From the NCBI RefSeq assembly GCF_022179725.1, contig NZ_BPRC01000002.1, forward strand, positions 248,001-312,000: 64,000 bases of DNA, read 5' to 3'. This DNA comes from Methylorubrum aminovorans (GTDB lineage Bacteria > Pseudomonadota > Alphaproteobacteria > Rhizobiales > Beijerinckiaceae). Made by a program: the position numbers and the translations under genes. The notes below the pieces were generated by a model that had not been told where the DNA came from, made no database searches, and saw nothing but the letters and a program-made list of their open reading frames with translations. This document shows positions 18,007 through 27,969 of the stretch, piece after piece. Each line of letters begins with the position of its first letter. Within the stretch, counting starts at the first letter, position 1.

Positions 18007-20430
18007 ATGAAATTCACCCTCTCCTGGCTCAAGGACCACCTCGACACCGAGGCCTCCCTCGACGCGATCGCGGAGACTCTGACGCGGATCGGCCTCGAGG
18101 TCGAAGGCATCGAGGACAAGGCCGCCGCGCTTCGCCCCTACGTGATCGCGCGGGTCATCTCGGCCGAGCAGCACCCCAACGCCGACCGCCTGCGGGTGTG
18201 TCAGGTCGATGCCGGCGACGGCCAGCCGCTCCAGGTCGTGTGCGGCGCGCCGAACGCGCGCAGCGGCATGCTCTCGGTCTTCGCGCCTCCGGGCACCTAC
18301 GTGCCGGGCAAGAACATCACCCTCTCGGTCGGCACGATCCGCGGCGTCGAGAGCCGCGGCATGCTCTGCTCTGGCGCGGAACTGGGCTTGAGCGAGGATC
18401 ACGACGGCATCCTCGACCTTCCTCAGGATGCACCGGTCGGCACGCCTTACGCCCTCTGGGCCGGGCTCGACGATCCGGTGATCGAGATCAATCTGACGCC
18501 GAACCGCTCGGACTGCGCCTCGATCCACGGCATCGCCCGCGATCTCGCCGCCACCGGCATCGGCACCCTCAAGCGCGAGCCGATGCCGCCGGTCCGCGGC
18601 GAGGGCGCCTGCCCGACCCCCGTGACGCTGCGCTTCGACGCGCACGACAAGGGGCTCTGCCCGCTCTTCGCGCTGCGCCTCGTGCGCGGCGTGAAGAACG
18701 GCCCCTCTCCCGAGTGGATGCAGAAGCGCCTGCGAGCGATCGGCCTGCGCCCGATCAACGCGCTCGTCGACATCACCAACTACATGACCTTCGACCGCGG
18801 CCGGCCGCTGCACGTCTTCGACGCCGGGAAGGTCGCGGGCGGCCTCACCGTGCGCCTCGCGGAAGACGGCGAGAGCCTCGTCGCGCTCGACGGCAAGACC
18901 TACCGGCTCGATTCCGATACCGTGGTCATCGCCGACGGCAACGGCGTCGAGTCGATCGGCGGCATCATGGGCGGGCAGGCCTCGGGCTGCGACGAGACCA
19001 CCACCGACGTGCTGATCGAGTCGGCGCTCTGGGATCCGCGCAACATTGCCCGCACCGGGCGGCGGCTGGGCATCATCACCGACGCGCGATACCGCTTCGA
19101 GCGCGGCGTCGATCCGGCCTTCGCCCTGCCGGGCCTCGACCTCGCCACCCGCCTCGTGATCGATCTCTGCGGCGGCAGCCCGAGCGAGGCCACCATCTCC
19201 GGCGAGATCCCGGATCTCGACCGCGTCATCGACTTCCCCTGGACCGAGGTGCGGCGGCTCGCCGGCATCGAGCTGTCGCGGGCCGAGATGAAGGTGACGC
19301 TGGAATCCCTCGGCTTCCACATCTCCGGCTCGGGAGACCGGGTGAAGGTGCTGCCGCCGTCCTGGCGGCCGGACGTGGAGGGCAAGGCCGACCTCGTCGA
19401 GGAGATCGTGCGCATTGCCGGCCTCGACCGGATCGAGCCGAAGCCGCTGCCGCGGATCGAGACCGTGGCGGTCGAGCCGATGCTCACCGTGCTGCAGCGG
19501 CGCGGGCGCCTCGCCAAGCGGGCGCTGGCGAGCCGCGGCATGCTGGAGGCGGTGACCTATTCCTTCATTCCGCACGAGGACGCGCGCCTGTTCGGCGGAG
19601 GCAAGGCCGATCTGGCGCTCGCCAATCCGATCGCCGCCGACCTTTCCGACATGCGCCCGAGCCTCGTGCCCGGCCTGTTGCGAGCGGCGCAGCGCAATGC
19701 CGACCGCGGCTTCCCCGACACCGCCCTGTTCGAGGTCGGCCAGTGCTTCGCCAGCGACGAGCCGGAGGGTCAGTCCCTGCGCGCCACCGGCCTGCGTCGC
19801 GGCACGGCGCGGCACGCTGGCGCCGGGCGGCACTGGAGCGGCGCGGCGGACACCGTCGACGCGTTCGAGGCCAAGGCCGACGCGCTCGCGCTGCTCGCGG
19901 CCCTCGGCGTGCCGACCGGCGGTCTCCAGATCGTGGCCGGCGGCCCCGACTGGCTGCATCCCGGCCGTTCGGGCACGCTCCAATTCGGGCCAAAAAACGT
20001 GGTCGGCCACTTCGGCGAGTTGCACCCACGGCTCCTGAAGGCGATGGACCTGAAGGGCACGCTGGTCGCCTTCGAGATCACCCTTGATGCCCTGCCGCTG
20101 CCGCGCCACCGGCCGACCAAGGCGAAGCCGGCGCTGGCGCTCTCCGACCTCCAGGCGATCTCCCGCGACTTCGCCTTCGTCGTCCCGCGCGACGTGCAAG
20201 CGGCCGACATCCTGAAGGCGGCCCAGGGGGCCGAGCGCAAGCTGATCACCGGGATCGAGGTGTTCGATCTCTACGAAGGCGCCGGCATCCCGGAAGGATC
20301 GAAGTCGGTCGCGGTCGCGGTGCGGCTGCAGCCCTCCGAGCGCACGCTGACCGACGCGGAGATCGAGGCAGTAAGCGCCAAGATCGTCGCCGAGGTGTCG
20401 AAGAAGACCGGAGCGACGCTCCGTTCGTGA
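18007..20430 (+). CDS. pheT: Phenylalanyl-tRNA synthetase beta chain
   Basis: 807 residues, full length. [18 protein letters not shown] start, tRNA-binding EMAP-like domain ([18 protein letters not shown]), B3/B4 editing domain ([18 protein letters not shown]), B5 domain, catalytic-like core and C-terminal anticodon-binding FDX-ACB domain ([20 protein letters not shown]). 63 nt after pheS on the same strand. Confidence 0.98.
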   Translation: MKFTLSWLKDHLDTEASLDAIAETLTRIGLEVEGIEDKAAALRPYVIARVISAEQHPNADRLRVCQVDAGDGQPLQVVCGAPNARSGMLSVFAPPGTYVPGKNITLSVGTIRGVESRGMLCSGAELGLSEDHDGILDLPQDAPVGTPYALWAGLDDPVIEINLTPNRSDCASIHGIARDLAATGIGTLKREPMPPVRGEGACPTPVTLRFDAHDKGLCPLFALRLVRGVKNGPSPEWMQKRLRAIGLRPINALVDITNYMTFDRGRPLHVFDAGKVAGGLTVRLAEDGESLVALDGKTYRLDSDTVVIADGNGVESIGGIMGGQASGCDETTTDVLIESALWDPRNIARTGRRLGIITDARYRFERGVDPAFALPGLDLATRLVIDLCGGSPSEATISGEIPDLDRVIDFPWTEVRRLAGIELSRAEMKVTLESLGFHISGSGDRVKVLPPSWRPDVEGKADLVEEIVRIAGLDRIEPKPLPRIETVAVEPMLTVLQRRGRLAKRALASRGMLEAVTYSFIPHEDARLFGGGKADLALANPIAADLSDMRPSLVPGLLRAAQRNADRGFPDTALFEVGQCFASDEPEGQSLRATGLRRGTARHAGAGRHWSGAADTVDAFEAKADALALLAALGVPTGGLQIVAGGPDWLHPGRSGTLQFGPKNVVGHFGELHPRLLKAMDLKGTLVAFEITLDALPLPRHRPTKAKPALALSDLQAISRDFAFVVPRDVQAADILKAAQGAERKLITGIEVFDLYEGAGIPEGSKSVAVAVRLQPSERTLTDAEIEAVSAKIVAEVSKKTGATLRS

Positions 20431-20447
20431 TCGAAGGAGGCAGGGCC

Positions 20448-21320
20448 ATGGACGCGGACCTGATCGAGCGGCTTTCCGTCGCCGAGCACATGCCGAAGGA
20501 CGCCCTCCGGCAGGCCGTGACCGAACCGGAGGCGATCGCCGAGGCCGTGCTCGGGCTGCTCGCGACCGCGGCGGAGGATCCCGACGCGCCGAGCGAGCAC
20601 GAGGCCAACCTCCTGTTCTGGGGCCTGCACGCCCTGGCCGCGGCGAGGGACCCGCGGGTCTATGCGCCTCTGATGCGCCTGCTGCATCAGGACGGTGAAG
20701 CCGTCGAAGCGCTGCTCGGCGACGCCACCACGATCACTACGGCCCGCATCATCGCCAGCGTCTTCGATGGCGATGCCGGCCCGCTCCACGCGCTGATTCT
20801 CGATAGCGCCGCCGACGGCTTCATCCGCAACGAGGCCTTCACCGCCCTGGCCTACCTGACCCGGCAGGGCCGCCTGCCGCTAGAGGATGCCCGCGCCCTG
20901 CTGCTCCGCTTCGACGCCGCGCAGGCTGCGGTCGAGGGCGACATGGCCTGGGTCGGCTGGGAGGAGGCGATCGCCTATCTCGGCCTGACCGATCTCGCGC
21001 CGCGATCGCAGGCGGCCCGGCGTGACGGCCGCCTCACCGACGAATTCAGCGATGCCGCGTGGTTCCGCAAGGCGCTGCGCCAAGCCAGTGCCGAACCGCC
21101 GGACCTGAGCGAATTCGGGGACCGCTACGGCACGCTCGACGATCCGGTCGAGGCGCTGGCCTGGACGGAGGAATCCTACGGCCAGCCGGTCACGAACCCG
21201 TTCAAGGATGTCGGGCGCAACGATCCCTGCCCCTGCGGTTCGGGCAAGAAGTTCAAGAAGTGCTGCCTCAACGCGGCTGAGGCGTCTGCTCCGCCGGTGC
21301 GGCTTCCGGGCCTGTCCTGA
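20448..21320 (+). CDS. DUF1186 protein with C-terminal SEC-C zinc motif
   Basis: 290 residues. An all-helical HEAT-like body ([39 protein letters not shown]) matches DUF1186. It ends with a SEC-C motif, [18 protein letters not shown], a zinc-binding module shared with SecA. Function is unknown. GAAGGAGG precedes ATG 20448; the gene begins 17 nt after pheT. Its 3' end overlaps the convergent E1-enzyme gene by 53 nt. Confidence 0.88.
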   Translation: MDADLIERLSVAEHMPKDALRQAVTEPEAIAEAVLGLLATAAEDPDAPSEHEANLLFWGLHALAAARDPRVYAPLMRLLHQDGEAVEALLGDATTITTARIIASVFDGDAGPLHALILDSAADGFIRNEAFTALAYLTRQGRLPLEDARALLLRFDAAQAAVEGDMAWVGWEEAIAYLGLTDLAPRSQAARRDGRLTDEFSDAAWFRKALRQASAEPPDLSEFGDRYGTLDDPVEALAWTEESYGQPVTNPFKDVGRNDPCPCGSGKKFKKCCLNAAEASAPPVRLPGLS

Positions 21321-22101
21321 CCCCGGCCCCGTTCAACGGGTTGTCCGGGTCCCAGGCATAGTGAAGCGTCTCGAAGCGCATTGAGCGGGCATCGACCATC
21401 AGCAGGCGCCCGACCAGGGGCTCGCCGAAGCCGGCGAGCCCCCGGATCACCTCCATCGCCATCAGCGAGCCCATCACGCCGGCAAGCGCACCGAGCACGC
21501 CGGCCTCGGCGCAGGGCGCGACGCTGCCCGGCGGCGGCGGGCTCGGGAACAGGCAGCGATAGGTCGGGTTCGGCTCGCCCCCCGATCCGGTCTCGTGCGC
21601 GCGGATCGTGGTGAGCGAGCCGTCGAAGGCGCCGAGCGCCGCCGTCACCAACGGTTTTTTGCCGGCAAAGCAGGCATCCGAGACGGCATAGCGAGTCGAG
21701 AAATTGTCGGAGCCGTCGGCGACGAGATCGTAGCCTTCGAGTAGGGCCGGGGCGTTCTCCGGCGTCAGGCGGCAGGCGTGGGTCTCGACGCGCACATGCG
21801 GGTTGAGACGGGCGACGGCCTCGGCCGCGCTCTCGACCTTCGGGCGGCCGATATCGGGCGTGCCGTGGATGATTTGCCGCTGCAGGTTCGACAGCGAGAC
21901 GGTGTCGTCATCGACGATGCCGATCGTGCCGATGCCGGCGGCGGCGAGGTACTGGATCAGCGGCGCGCCGAGCCCGCCCGCGCCGATGACGAGCACGCGG
22001 CCGGCCTTCAGCCGGGCCTGACCCGGGCCGCCGACCTCGCGCAGGACGAGGTGGCGGGCGTAGCGTTCGATTTCGTCAGACGAGAGGGCCATGCCCGCCA
22101 T
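21268..22101 (-). CDS. moeB: MoeB/ThiF-type adenylyltransferase (E1-like)
   Basis: 277 residues with the E1 fold: [18 protein letters not shown], nucleotide loop [36 protein letters not shown], and the acidic/aromatic core [12 protein letters not shown]. It activates the C-terminal glycine of a small sulfur carrier (MoaD for molybdopterin or ThiS for thiazole). The two usual CxxC zinc pairs are reduced ([15 protein letters not shown]). MoeB versus ThiF cannot be settled without context; no mo- or thi- genes adjoin. ATG 22101 or 22092 are possible starts. Confidence 0.85.
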   Translation of the reverse strand: MAGMALSSDEIERYARHLVLREVGGPGQARLKAGRVLVIGAGGLGAPLIQYLAAAGIGTIGIVDDDTVSLSNLQRQIIHGTPDIGRPKVESAAEAVARLNPHVRVETHACRLTPENAPALLEGYDLVADGSDNFSTRYAVSDACFAGKKPLVTAALGAFDGSLTTIRAHETGSGGEPNPTYRCLFPSPPPPGSVAPCAEAGVLGALAGVMGSLMAMEVIRGLAGFGEPLVGRLLMVDARSMRFETLHYAWDPDNPLNGAGVRTGPEAAPAEQTPQPR

Positions 22102-22210
22102 GTAAGCGCCTCGGGCCGGCGGCGGAAGCGGGTCAGGGCTTGCTGCGCGCAGGGCGGCTGCGTGCTACGGCTGGCCCACCAATGAAGAGTCACTGTTTCC
22201 CACCCGAATT

Positions 22211-22322
22211 CCTCATCCTGAGGTGCCGGAGCGGAGCGGAGGCCTCGAAGGATCCTCCAGGGATCGCACGGGAACTGGACGGTCCTTCGAGGCCCGCCGA
22301 CGCGGGCACCCCGGGATGAGGG
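22211..22322. repeat. Palindromic intergenic repeat, type A
   Basis: Imperfect palindrome of about 112 nt with outer arms CCTCATCCTGAGGTGCC and GGCACCCCGGGATGAGG and inner arms GCCTCGAAGGATCC and GGTCCTTCGAGGC. It fills most of the gap between moeB and dapE. Such mobile REP/BIME-like units are frequent in intergenic DNA of related alphaproteobacteria. No second copy of this type was seen in the window. Confidence 0.75.
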
Positions 22323-22356
22323 ACAGGATGGGAGAAGCGAGCCACCGGGACCGCCC

Positions 22357-23520
22357 TTGTCCGACCATTCCCCCCTCGCCCTCGCCCAGGCGCTGATCCG
22401 CTGCCCCTCCGTCACCCCGGAGGAGGGGGGCGCGCTGTCGTTCCTGGCAGACGTCCTCGCGCGCGCGGGCTTCTCCGTCGAGCGCCCGGTCTTCTCCGAG
22501 CCCGGCACGCCGGACATCGAGAATCTCTACGCCCGCATCGGGACAAAGGGTCCCGTCCTCGTCTTCGCCGGCCATACCGACGTGGTGCCGCCGGGCGAGA
22601 TGGACTCCTGGACCCATGGGCCCTTCTCCGGCGAGGTCGCCGAGGGCTTCCTCTACGGACGCGGCGCGGTGGACATGAAGGGCGGCATCGCCTGCATGCT
22701 CGCTGCGGCACTCGCCTTCCTCGACGCAAGGGGCTCGGATTTCGGCGGCTCCATCGCCTTCCTCATCACCGGCGACGAGGAGGGGCCGGCGGTCAACGGC
22801 ACCGTCAAGCTGCTCGAATGGGCGAAAGGGCGGGGCGAGCGCTTCGACCACTGCCTGCTCGGCGAGCCGACCAATCCCGATACGCTGGGCGAGATGATCA
22901 AGATCGGCCGGCGCGGCTCGCTCACGGGGCGTCTCACCGTGCAGGGGCGCCAGGGCCACGTCGCCTATCCGCACCGGGCCGAGAACCCGATTCCTGGCCT
23001 GCTGCGCCTCGCCTCGGCGCTGATCGCCGAACCGCTCGACGGCGGCACCGCGCATTTCGACGCCTCGAACCTCGAATTCACGACGATCGATGTCGGCAAC
23101 CCCGCCACCAACGTGATCCCGGCCTCGGCCAAAGCCGTGTTCAACGTGCGCTTCAACGACGACTGGACGGCCGACACCCTCGGGGCCGAGATCCGGCGGC
23201 GGCTGGAGGCGGCAGCCGGCAATACGGTGCGCTTCAGCCTCGACCTTCAGCCCTCGAATTCGCCGGCCTTCCTCACGCAGCCCGACACCTTCGTCGATCG
23301 GGTGGCGGACGCGATTCAAGCCGAGACCGGGCGGCGCCCGGCCCTGTCTACGACGGGGGGCACTTCGGACGCCCGCTTCATCAAGGATGCCTGCCCGGTG
23401 ATCGAGTTCGGCCTCGTCGGGCGCACCATGCACGAGACCGACGAGCGGGTGGCCGTGGTGGATCTGGAACGGCTCACCGCGATCTACGGTCGGGTGCTGG
23501 AGGGCTACTTCTCGTCGTAG
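22357..23520 (+). CDS. dapE: Succinyl-diaminopimelate desuccinylase
   Basis: 387 residues of M20 metallopeptidase fold. Zinc ligands and catalytic acids are visible: [10 protein letters not shown] (H73), [10 protein letters not shown] (D106), [12 protein letters not shown] (E141/E142), and GGTSDARFI near the end. It removes succinate from N-succinyl-LL-diaminopimelate in lysine/peptidoglycan synthesis. The start is TTG 22357 (Met-Ser-Asp-His) with no strong ribosome-binding site, directly after a palindromic repeat. The 3' end overlaps truA by 16 nt. Confidence 0.95.
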   Translation: MSDHSPLALAQALIRCPSVTPEEGGALSFLADVLARAGFSVERPVFSEPGTPDIENLYARIGTKGPVLVFAGHTDVVPPGEMDSWTHGPFSGEVAEGFLYGRGAVDMKGGIACMLAAALAFLDARGSDFGGSIAFLITGDEEGPAVNGTVKLLEWAKGRGERFDHCLLGEPTNPDTLGEMIKIGRRGSLTGRLTVQGRQGHVAYPHRAENPIPGLLRLASALIAEPLDGGTAHFDASNLEFTTIDVGNPATNVIPASAKAVFNVRFNDDWTADTLGAEIRRRLEAAAGNTVRFSLDLQPSNSPAFLTQPDTFVDRVADAIQAETGRRPALSTTGGTSDARFIKDACPVIEFGLVGRTMHETDERVAVVDLERLTAIYGRVLEGYFSS

Positions 23521-24263
23521 TCGACGCCGACGAAGGTTAGCCCGCAGGCCGGCGCCAGCGGCCCGCAGCGATGCTTGGCCTTGGTGGCCAAAATCTCGGC
23601 CACATCGTCGGCGGAGAGGCGGCCGCAGCCGGCGAGCATCAGCGTGCCGGCCATGGCCCGCACCTGATGGTGCAGGAAGGAACGCGCCGAGGTCGCGATC
23701 ACGATTTCCTCGAACAGGCCCATCCGCTCGCGTGTCACGTCGAGCTGTTCGAGCGTGCGCACGGGCGAGTTCGCCTGGCACTCGGCGGCGCGGAAGGCGG
23801 AAAAGTCGTGGCGGCCGAGCAGGCGCTGGGCGGCCGCGTGCATCAGCCCGGCGTCGAGAGGCCAGGGCACGTGCCAGACATGAGCGCGGGTCAGCGCGGC
23901 GGGGCTGCGCCGGTTGAGGATGCGGTAGCGGTAGTGCCGCCGGATCGCCGAGTGCCGCGCGTCGAAGGCGTCCGTCACCGATTCGGCGGAGAGGATGGAG
24001 ACCGGCTGTGGGCGCAAGTGCGCGTTGAGCGCGTCGCGCACGGTATCGGTGCGCCAGTCCTTGGCGAGATCGAGATGGGCGACCTGATAGATGGCGTGCA
24101 CCCCCGCATCGGTGCGGCCGGCGCAGGTCAGCCGCGCGGTCTCGCCGGAGAACCGCGTCACGGCGGTCTCGATCGCCGCCTGCACGGTCGGGTCGTCGGC
24201 CTGACGCTGCCAGCCGCAGAACGGTCCGCCGTCATACTCGATGACGAGCTTGTAGCGGGGCAT
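23505..24263 (-). CDS. truA: tRNA pseudouridine(38-40) synthase TruA
   Basis: 252 residues, [20 protein letters not shown] and the catalytic motif [11 protein letters not shown] with Asp52 as nucleophile. C domain has [11 protein letters not shown] and [14 protein letters not shown]. It isomerises uridines 38-40 in the tRNA anticodon arm. Third gene of the minus-strand def-fmt-truA series, 13 nt after fmt. Confidence 0.97.
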   Translation of the reverse strand: MPRYKLVIEYDGGPFCGWQRQADDPTVQAAIETAVTRFSGETARLTCAGRTDAGVHAIYQVAHLDLAKDWRTDTVRDALNAHLRPQPVSILSAESVTDAFDARHSAIRRHYRYRILNRRSPAALTRAHVWHVPWPLDAGLMHAAAQRLLGRHDFSAFRAAECQANSPVRTLEQLDVTRERMGLFEEIVIATSARSFLHHQVRAMAGTLMLAGCGRLSADDVAEILATKAKHRCGPLAPACGLTFVGVDYDEK

Positions 24264-24276
24264 CAGACGGGCGCGC

Positions 24277-25206
24277 TCACGCGAAGGAGGCTCCCGCCGC
24301 CAGCCGCGCCCCGCGCAAAAACTCCTCGCCGCTCGCGACGCCGCCCTTGCCGGCCCGGCGCAGTTCGATGAGCCGCACCGCGCCGGTGCCGCAGGCCACC
24401 GTGCAGGCGGCGTCGAGCAGCGTGCCCGGCGCGCCGGACCCGTCCGCGGGCAACGCCCGAAGCACCTTCACCCGCTCCGGGCCCTTGCCGAGATCGGCCT
24501 CGAAATAGGCGCCGGGAAACGGCGACAGCCCGTTGATGTGGCGCGCCACCTCCGTGGCCTGCCGCGACCAGTCGATCCGCGCCTCCTCGTTGGTGATCTT
24601 GTGGGCGTAGACGACGCCCTCTTCGGCTTGCGGCACGAAGGTGAGGCCCTCCCGGTCCAGCGCCCGGATCGCGCGCCCCATCAGGTCGGCGCCGAGCGGC
24701 ATCAAGGCGTCGTGCAACTCACCGGCCGTCATGCCCTCGGTGATCGCGATGCGCTCTTCCATCGCCACGGGGCCGGTATCGAGCCCGGCCTCCATCCGCA
24801 TCACGCCGACGCCGCTCATCGCGTCGCCCGCCATCACCGCACGCTGGATCGGCGCGGCGCCGCGCCAGCGCGGCAGCAGCGAACCGTGCAGGTTGAGGCA
24901 ACCGTGGCGCGGCAGGTCGAGGATTCTTTGGGGGAGCAGCATGCCGTAGGCGACGACGACGGCCACGTCCGCCCCGTGCCCGGCGAAATCCTCCGCCGCC
25001 GCCTCGCTCTTCAGCGTCGCCGGTGTCAGCACCGGCAGGCCCAGGACCTCGGCGCGGGCATGGACGGGAGAGGGCTTCAGCGCCATGCCGCGACCAGCCT
25101 TGGCCGGGGCGCGGGTGTAGACGGCGGCGATGGTGTGGCCGTCGGCGTGGAGACGGTCGAGGGTGGGGACGGCGAAATCCGGCGTCCCCATGAAGACAAT
25201 GCGCAT
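24277..25206 (-). CDS. fmt: Methionyl-tRNA formyltransferase
   Basis: 309 residues. N-terminal formyltransferase domain with MRIVFMGTPDFAVPTL and catalytic LNLHGSLLPRWRGAAPIQ (N105, H107) plus D143 in MEAGLDTGPV; C-terminal OB domain for tRNA. It formylates initiator Met-tRNA using 10-formyl-THF. 9 nt after def, the usual pairing. Confidence 0.98.
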   Translation of the reverse strand: MRIVFMGTPDFAVPTLDRLHADGHTIAAVYTRAPAKAGRGMALKPSPVHARAEVLGLPVLTPATLKSEAAAEDFAGHGADVAVVVAYGMLLPQRILDLPRHGCLNLHGSLLPRWRGAAPIQRAVMAGDAMSGVGVMRMEAGLDTGPVAMEERIAITEGMTAGELHDALMPLGADLMGRAIRALDREGLTFVPQAEEGVVYAHKITNEEARIDWSRQATEVARHINGLSPFPGAYFEADLGKGPERVKVLRALPADGSGAPGTLLDAACTVACGTGAVRLIELRRAGKGGVASGEEFLRGARLAAGASFA

Positions 25207-25215
25207 CGGGTCCGT

Positions 25216-25731
25216 TCAGGCGGCGTCGCGCTTGGCGGCCTTGGTGAACTTCTTCATCACCCGGTCGCGCTTGAGCTTCGACAGGTGGTCGATGAACAGC
25301 ACGCCGTTGAGGTGGTCGATCTCGTGCTGGAGGCAGGTGGCGAGCAGGCCGTCGGCCTCCTGCTCCACGGTTTCGCCGTCGAGGGTCATGTAGCGGACCC
25401 GGACCCGGTCCGGCCGCTCGACCTCGCCGTAGAATTCGGGGATCGACAGGCAGCCCTCGTCATAGACGCGCCTTTCCTCGGACGACCAGACGATCTCCGG
25501 ATTGAGGTAGACGGTCGGGTTCTTGGCGTTCTCGTCCTTCGAGGTGTCGATGGTGACGACGCGCTTCGCCACCCCGATCTGGATCGCGGCGAGGCCGACG
25601 CCGGGGGCGTCGTACATCGTCTCGATCATGTCGCGGGCGAGCGTGCGGATCTCGTCGGTGATCGCGCTCACCGGCTCGGAGATGCGGCGCAACTGCGCGT
25701 CGGGCAGGATGACGAGGGGGCGGACGGTCAT
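25216..25731 (-). CDS. def: Peptide deformylase
   Basis: 171 residues with the three PDF motifs: [10 protein letters not shown] (residues 44-53), EGCLSIPE (C94 metal ligand) and QHEIDHLNG (H136, E137, H140). It removes the N-formyl group from nascent proteins. First gene of the def-fmt-truA run. The C terminus is lysine-rich. Confidence 0.98.
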   Translation of the reverse strand: MTVRPLVILPDAQLRRISEPVSAITDEIRTLARDMIETMYDAPGVGLAAIQIGVAKRVVTIDTSKDENAKNPTVYLNPEIVWSSEERRVYDEGCLSIPEFYGEVERPDRVRVRYMTLDGETVEQEADGLLATCLQHEIDHLNGVLFIDHLSKLKRDRVMKKFTKAAKRDAA

Positions 25732-25848
25732 GGCTTCCGGGCCGGGAGGGGCAAGGGTTGTGCGAACGCGCGCGAAAACGCGTTGCCTCAGCCGGAGATA
25801 GGCGGCGGCGCGGAGGCGGTCAAATGCCGACGGGAGAGGTATGCGCGG

Positions 25849-26586
25849 TCACAGCCGCAGGCGCTTGAACACGGGCTCGGGGATCGCACTGATCACCGTC
25901 ATGACGAGGCGCCAGATCTTGCGCACGTAGACGACATCGCTCCCGCGCCCTTCCGCGGCGGCATAGACCGCCCGCCCGACCTCGACCGGCTCGGCGGTCA
26001 GGAGCGGCGGCAGGCGCAAGTTCCGAGTCATCCGGGTGCGCACGAAGCCGGGTTTCACCGTCACCACCCGGACCCCGCTCTTGGCCAGGCGGTTGCGCAG
26101 GCCGGAGAGAAAGGCGGTGAAGCCGGCCTTGCCGGCACCGTAGACGTAGTTCGAGCCGCGCCCCCGGTCGCCGGCGACCGAGCTGATCCCGACGATGGCG
26201 CCGCGACCGCGCGCGGAGAAGCGCTCGGCGACGAGACCGAGCAGCAGCGACGGCCCCAGGAAATTCGTCCGCATCACCCCCTCGGCATGGGCGAGGTCGC
26301 CCTCGGCCCTACCCTGGTCGCCGAGTTCGCCGACTGCGCAGACCACGGTGTCAGGCCAGACCGGCAGCCCGTCGAGCCACGCGGCGAAGCCCTCGCTCTC
26401 CAGGATATCGAGGCGCAGCAGCGTGACATCGACCCCGTGTCGCGCCCTGAGATCGTCGGCGTTGCGCCGCGCCCGTTCGGGATCGCGCGCGGCCAGCAGG
26501 ATGCGCCAGCCGCCCTCGGCGTAGCGCGTGGCCACGGCGTGACCGATATCGGAGGTGGCCCCGACGAGGAGCAGGGTTCCGGCCAT
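25849..26586 (-). CDS. DprE2-like short-chain dehydrogenase
   Basis: 245 residues of SDR fold: LLVGATSDIGHAVATRYAEG nucleotide loop, ISSVAGDRGRGSNYVYGAGK active site (Ser, Tyr-x3-Lys) and VKPGFVRTRMTRNL. The SSVAGDRxRxSNYVYGxxKAG stretch closely resembles mycobacterial DprE2, which reduces the 2'-keto intermediate to decaprenyl-phosphoryl arabinose. It is translationally coupled to the upstream oxidase (TGATG, 1-nt overlap), exactly the DprE1-DprE2 arrangement. The lipid and sugar substrate are inferred, not shown. Confidence 0.85.
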   Translation of the reverse strand: MAGTLLLVGATSDIGHAVATRYAEGGWRILLAARDPERARRNADDLRARHGVDVTLLRLDILESEGFAAWLDGLPVWPDTVVCAVGELGDQGRAEGDLAHAEGVMRTNFLGPSLLLGLVAERFSARGRGAIVGISSVAGDRGRGSNYVYGAGKAGFTAFLSGLRNRLAKSGVRVVTVKPGFVRTRMTRNLRLPPLLTAEPVEVGRAVYAAAEGRGSDVVYVRKIWRLVMTVISAIPEPVFKRLRL

Positions 26587-27959
26587 CACAATCCCAGGCG
26601 CGCGGAGAGGCGGGAGGCGAGCACCCCGTCGGCGCCGAGCCGGCGCCGGAGGTCTCGGAAGGCGGCGAGGGCGGGATAGCCCGCCTCGAAGGTATCCCGG
26701 CTCTGGCGGGCATCCTTGGCGAGGTAGAGCCGTCCGCCAGCCGCAACGACGCTTCGGTCGAGCGCGTCGAGCAGAGCGAAGGTCGCTGCATTTGCCGGCA
26801 GGTCGAGGGCCAGCGTGTAGCCCTCCATCGGGAAGGACAACCCGTGCCCGCCAGGGCCGAGCCGCTTGAGCACGGCCAGCGGCGAGGCGGTGCCGAGCCG
26901 GGCGACCCGATCGAGGATTCCGGCCAGGACGGACTCGGCGCCCCGCCGGGGCACGACGCATTGGTGCTGCACGAAGCCGCGGGCGCCGTAGAGGCGGTTC
27001 CAGGCCGCCAGCCCATCGAGGGGGAAGAAATAGCTCTGCCACGGCACGAGACCCGAGGCCGGCGCCACCCTCCCTCGGTGAAAGTAGAGCGCGTTGAAGG
27101 CCGTGACGGAGGCGCGGTTCAGGGTCCAGCCCGGCAGTCCAGGCGGCACTGTAAGCCGGCTACGGGTTGGGAGCGGAAGAAGGTCCCGTCCGGCGGCGTG
27201 GCAGGTGTCGCGGTCCGCATGCTCGCCGCGATAGACGAGGCCGCGCCCGAGGATGGATCCGCGGGCGAGGCAGTCGATCCAGGCGACCGAGTAGGTCGCC
27301 GCATCGTCCTCATCCAGCGCCCGCAGCATCGCCGGAAGGTCGGCGGCAACGCGCGTCTGCTGGCAGATCCAGCCGCTCTCGACCGGCCGCAGGCGGACAG
27401 TGGCGTCGAGGATCGTGCCGGTCAGCCCCATCCCACCGAGCGTCATGGCGAAGAGATCGGGGTCTTGCTCACGCGAGCAGGCACGCGGGACGCCGTCGGG
27501 CGTCAGCAGCGTCAAGGCCTCGACATGGGCGCCGAAGCCGCCCTCGCGGTGGTGGTTCTTGCCGTGAACGTCGGAGGCGATCATCCCGCCCAGCGTCACG
27601 AACTGCGTGCCGGGCACGACCGGCGGGAAGAAGCCCCGCGGCAGGAAGGTGCGGACGATGTCGGCCAGCATGACGCCGGCCTCGGCCCGCAGCCGCCCCG
27701 TGGCGGGGTCGAAGCCGCGGATCCTGTCGAGGGCGCCGGTCAGGCACGTGGTGCGCTGGCCCACGGCTGCGTCGCCGTAGGCGCGCCCGGCGCCCCGCGC
27801 GATCACGCCCCGCCGGCCGCGCAGGAGCGCGGGCAGGGTCTCGGGCGCATCCGCCGTCAGAATTTCGCTGGCCACGCGGGGATAGCGCCCCCAGCCGGAA
27901 ATCGCTCGCAGGCTGCGCGCCTCCGGGCCGGCATCGGCGAGGGCAGGGTTCGCGTGCAT
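26586..27959 (-). CDS. DprE1-like FAD-linked oxidase
   Basis: 457 residues. FAD-binding (PCMH/VAO type) domain with VIARGAGRAYGDAAV and the stretch FVTLGGMIASDVHGKNHHRE, which matches DprE1 (GGxIAxDxHGKNHH); YSVAWIDCLA corresponds to the DprE1 SAWFDA segment. DprE1 oxidises polyprenyl-phosphoryl ribose at C2', the first half of epimerisation to the D-arabinose donor. ATG 27959 is preferred over TTG 27980. The gene lies 10 nt after the GT87 gene. Confidence 0.83.
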   Translation of the reverse strand: MHANPALADAGPEARSLRAISGWGRYPRVASEILTADAPETLPALLRGRRGVIARGAGRAYGDAAVGQRTTCLTGALDRIRGFDPATGRLRAEAGVMLADIVRTFLPRGFFPPVVPGTQFVTLGGMIASDVHGKNHHREGGFGAHVEALTLLTPDGVPRACSREQDPDLFAMTLGGMGLTGTILDATVRLRPVESGWICQQTRVAADLPAMLRALDEDDAATYSVAWIDCLARGSILGRGLVYRGEHADRDTCHAAGRDLLPLPTRSRLTVPPGLPGWTLNRASVTAFNALYFHRGRVAPASGLVPWQSYFFPLDGLAAWNRLYGARGFVQHQCVVPRRGAESVLAGILDRVARLGTASPLAVLKRLGPGGHGLSFPMEGYTLALDLPANAATFALLDALDRSVVAAGGRLYLAKDARQSRDTFEAGYPALAAFRDLRRRLGADGVLASRLSARLGL

Positions 27960-27969
27960 CGCCGGGCGC

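Noticed and set aside
16993..20199. Long open frame on the minus strand (over 1000 codons) opposite pheS-pheT
   Set aside because: It is arginine/histidine-rich shadow sequence of high-GC DNA, with no domain and no ribosome-binding site; pheS and pheT on the plus strand have full motifs.
22328..22357. ATG at 22328 as an alternative dapE start
   Set aside because: It is out of frame with DapE; TTG 22357 opens the frame directly at the conserved N terminus.
24538..26679. Plus-strand open frame opposite fmt, def and the SDR gene
   Set aside because: No recognisable domain; all three opposite genes carry conserved catalytic motifs.
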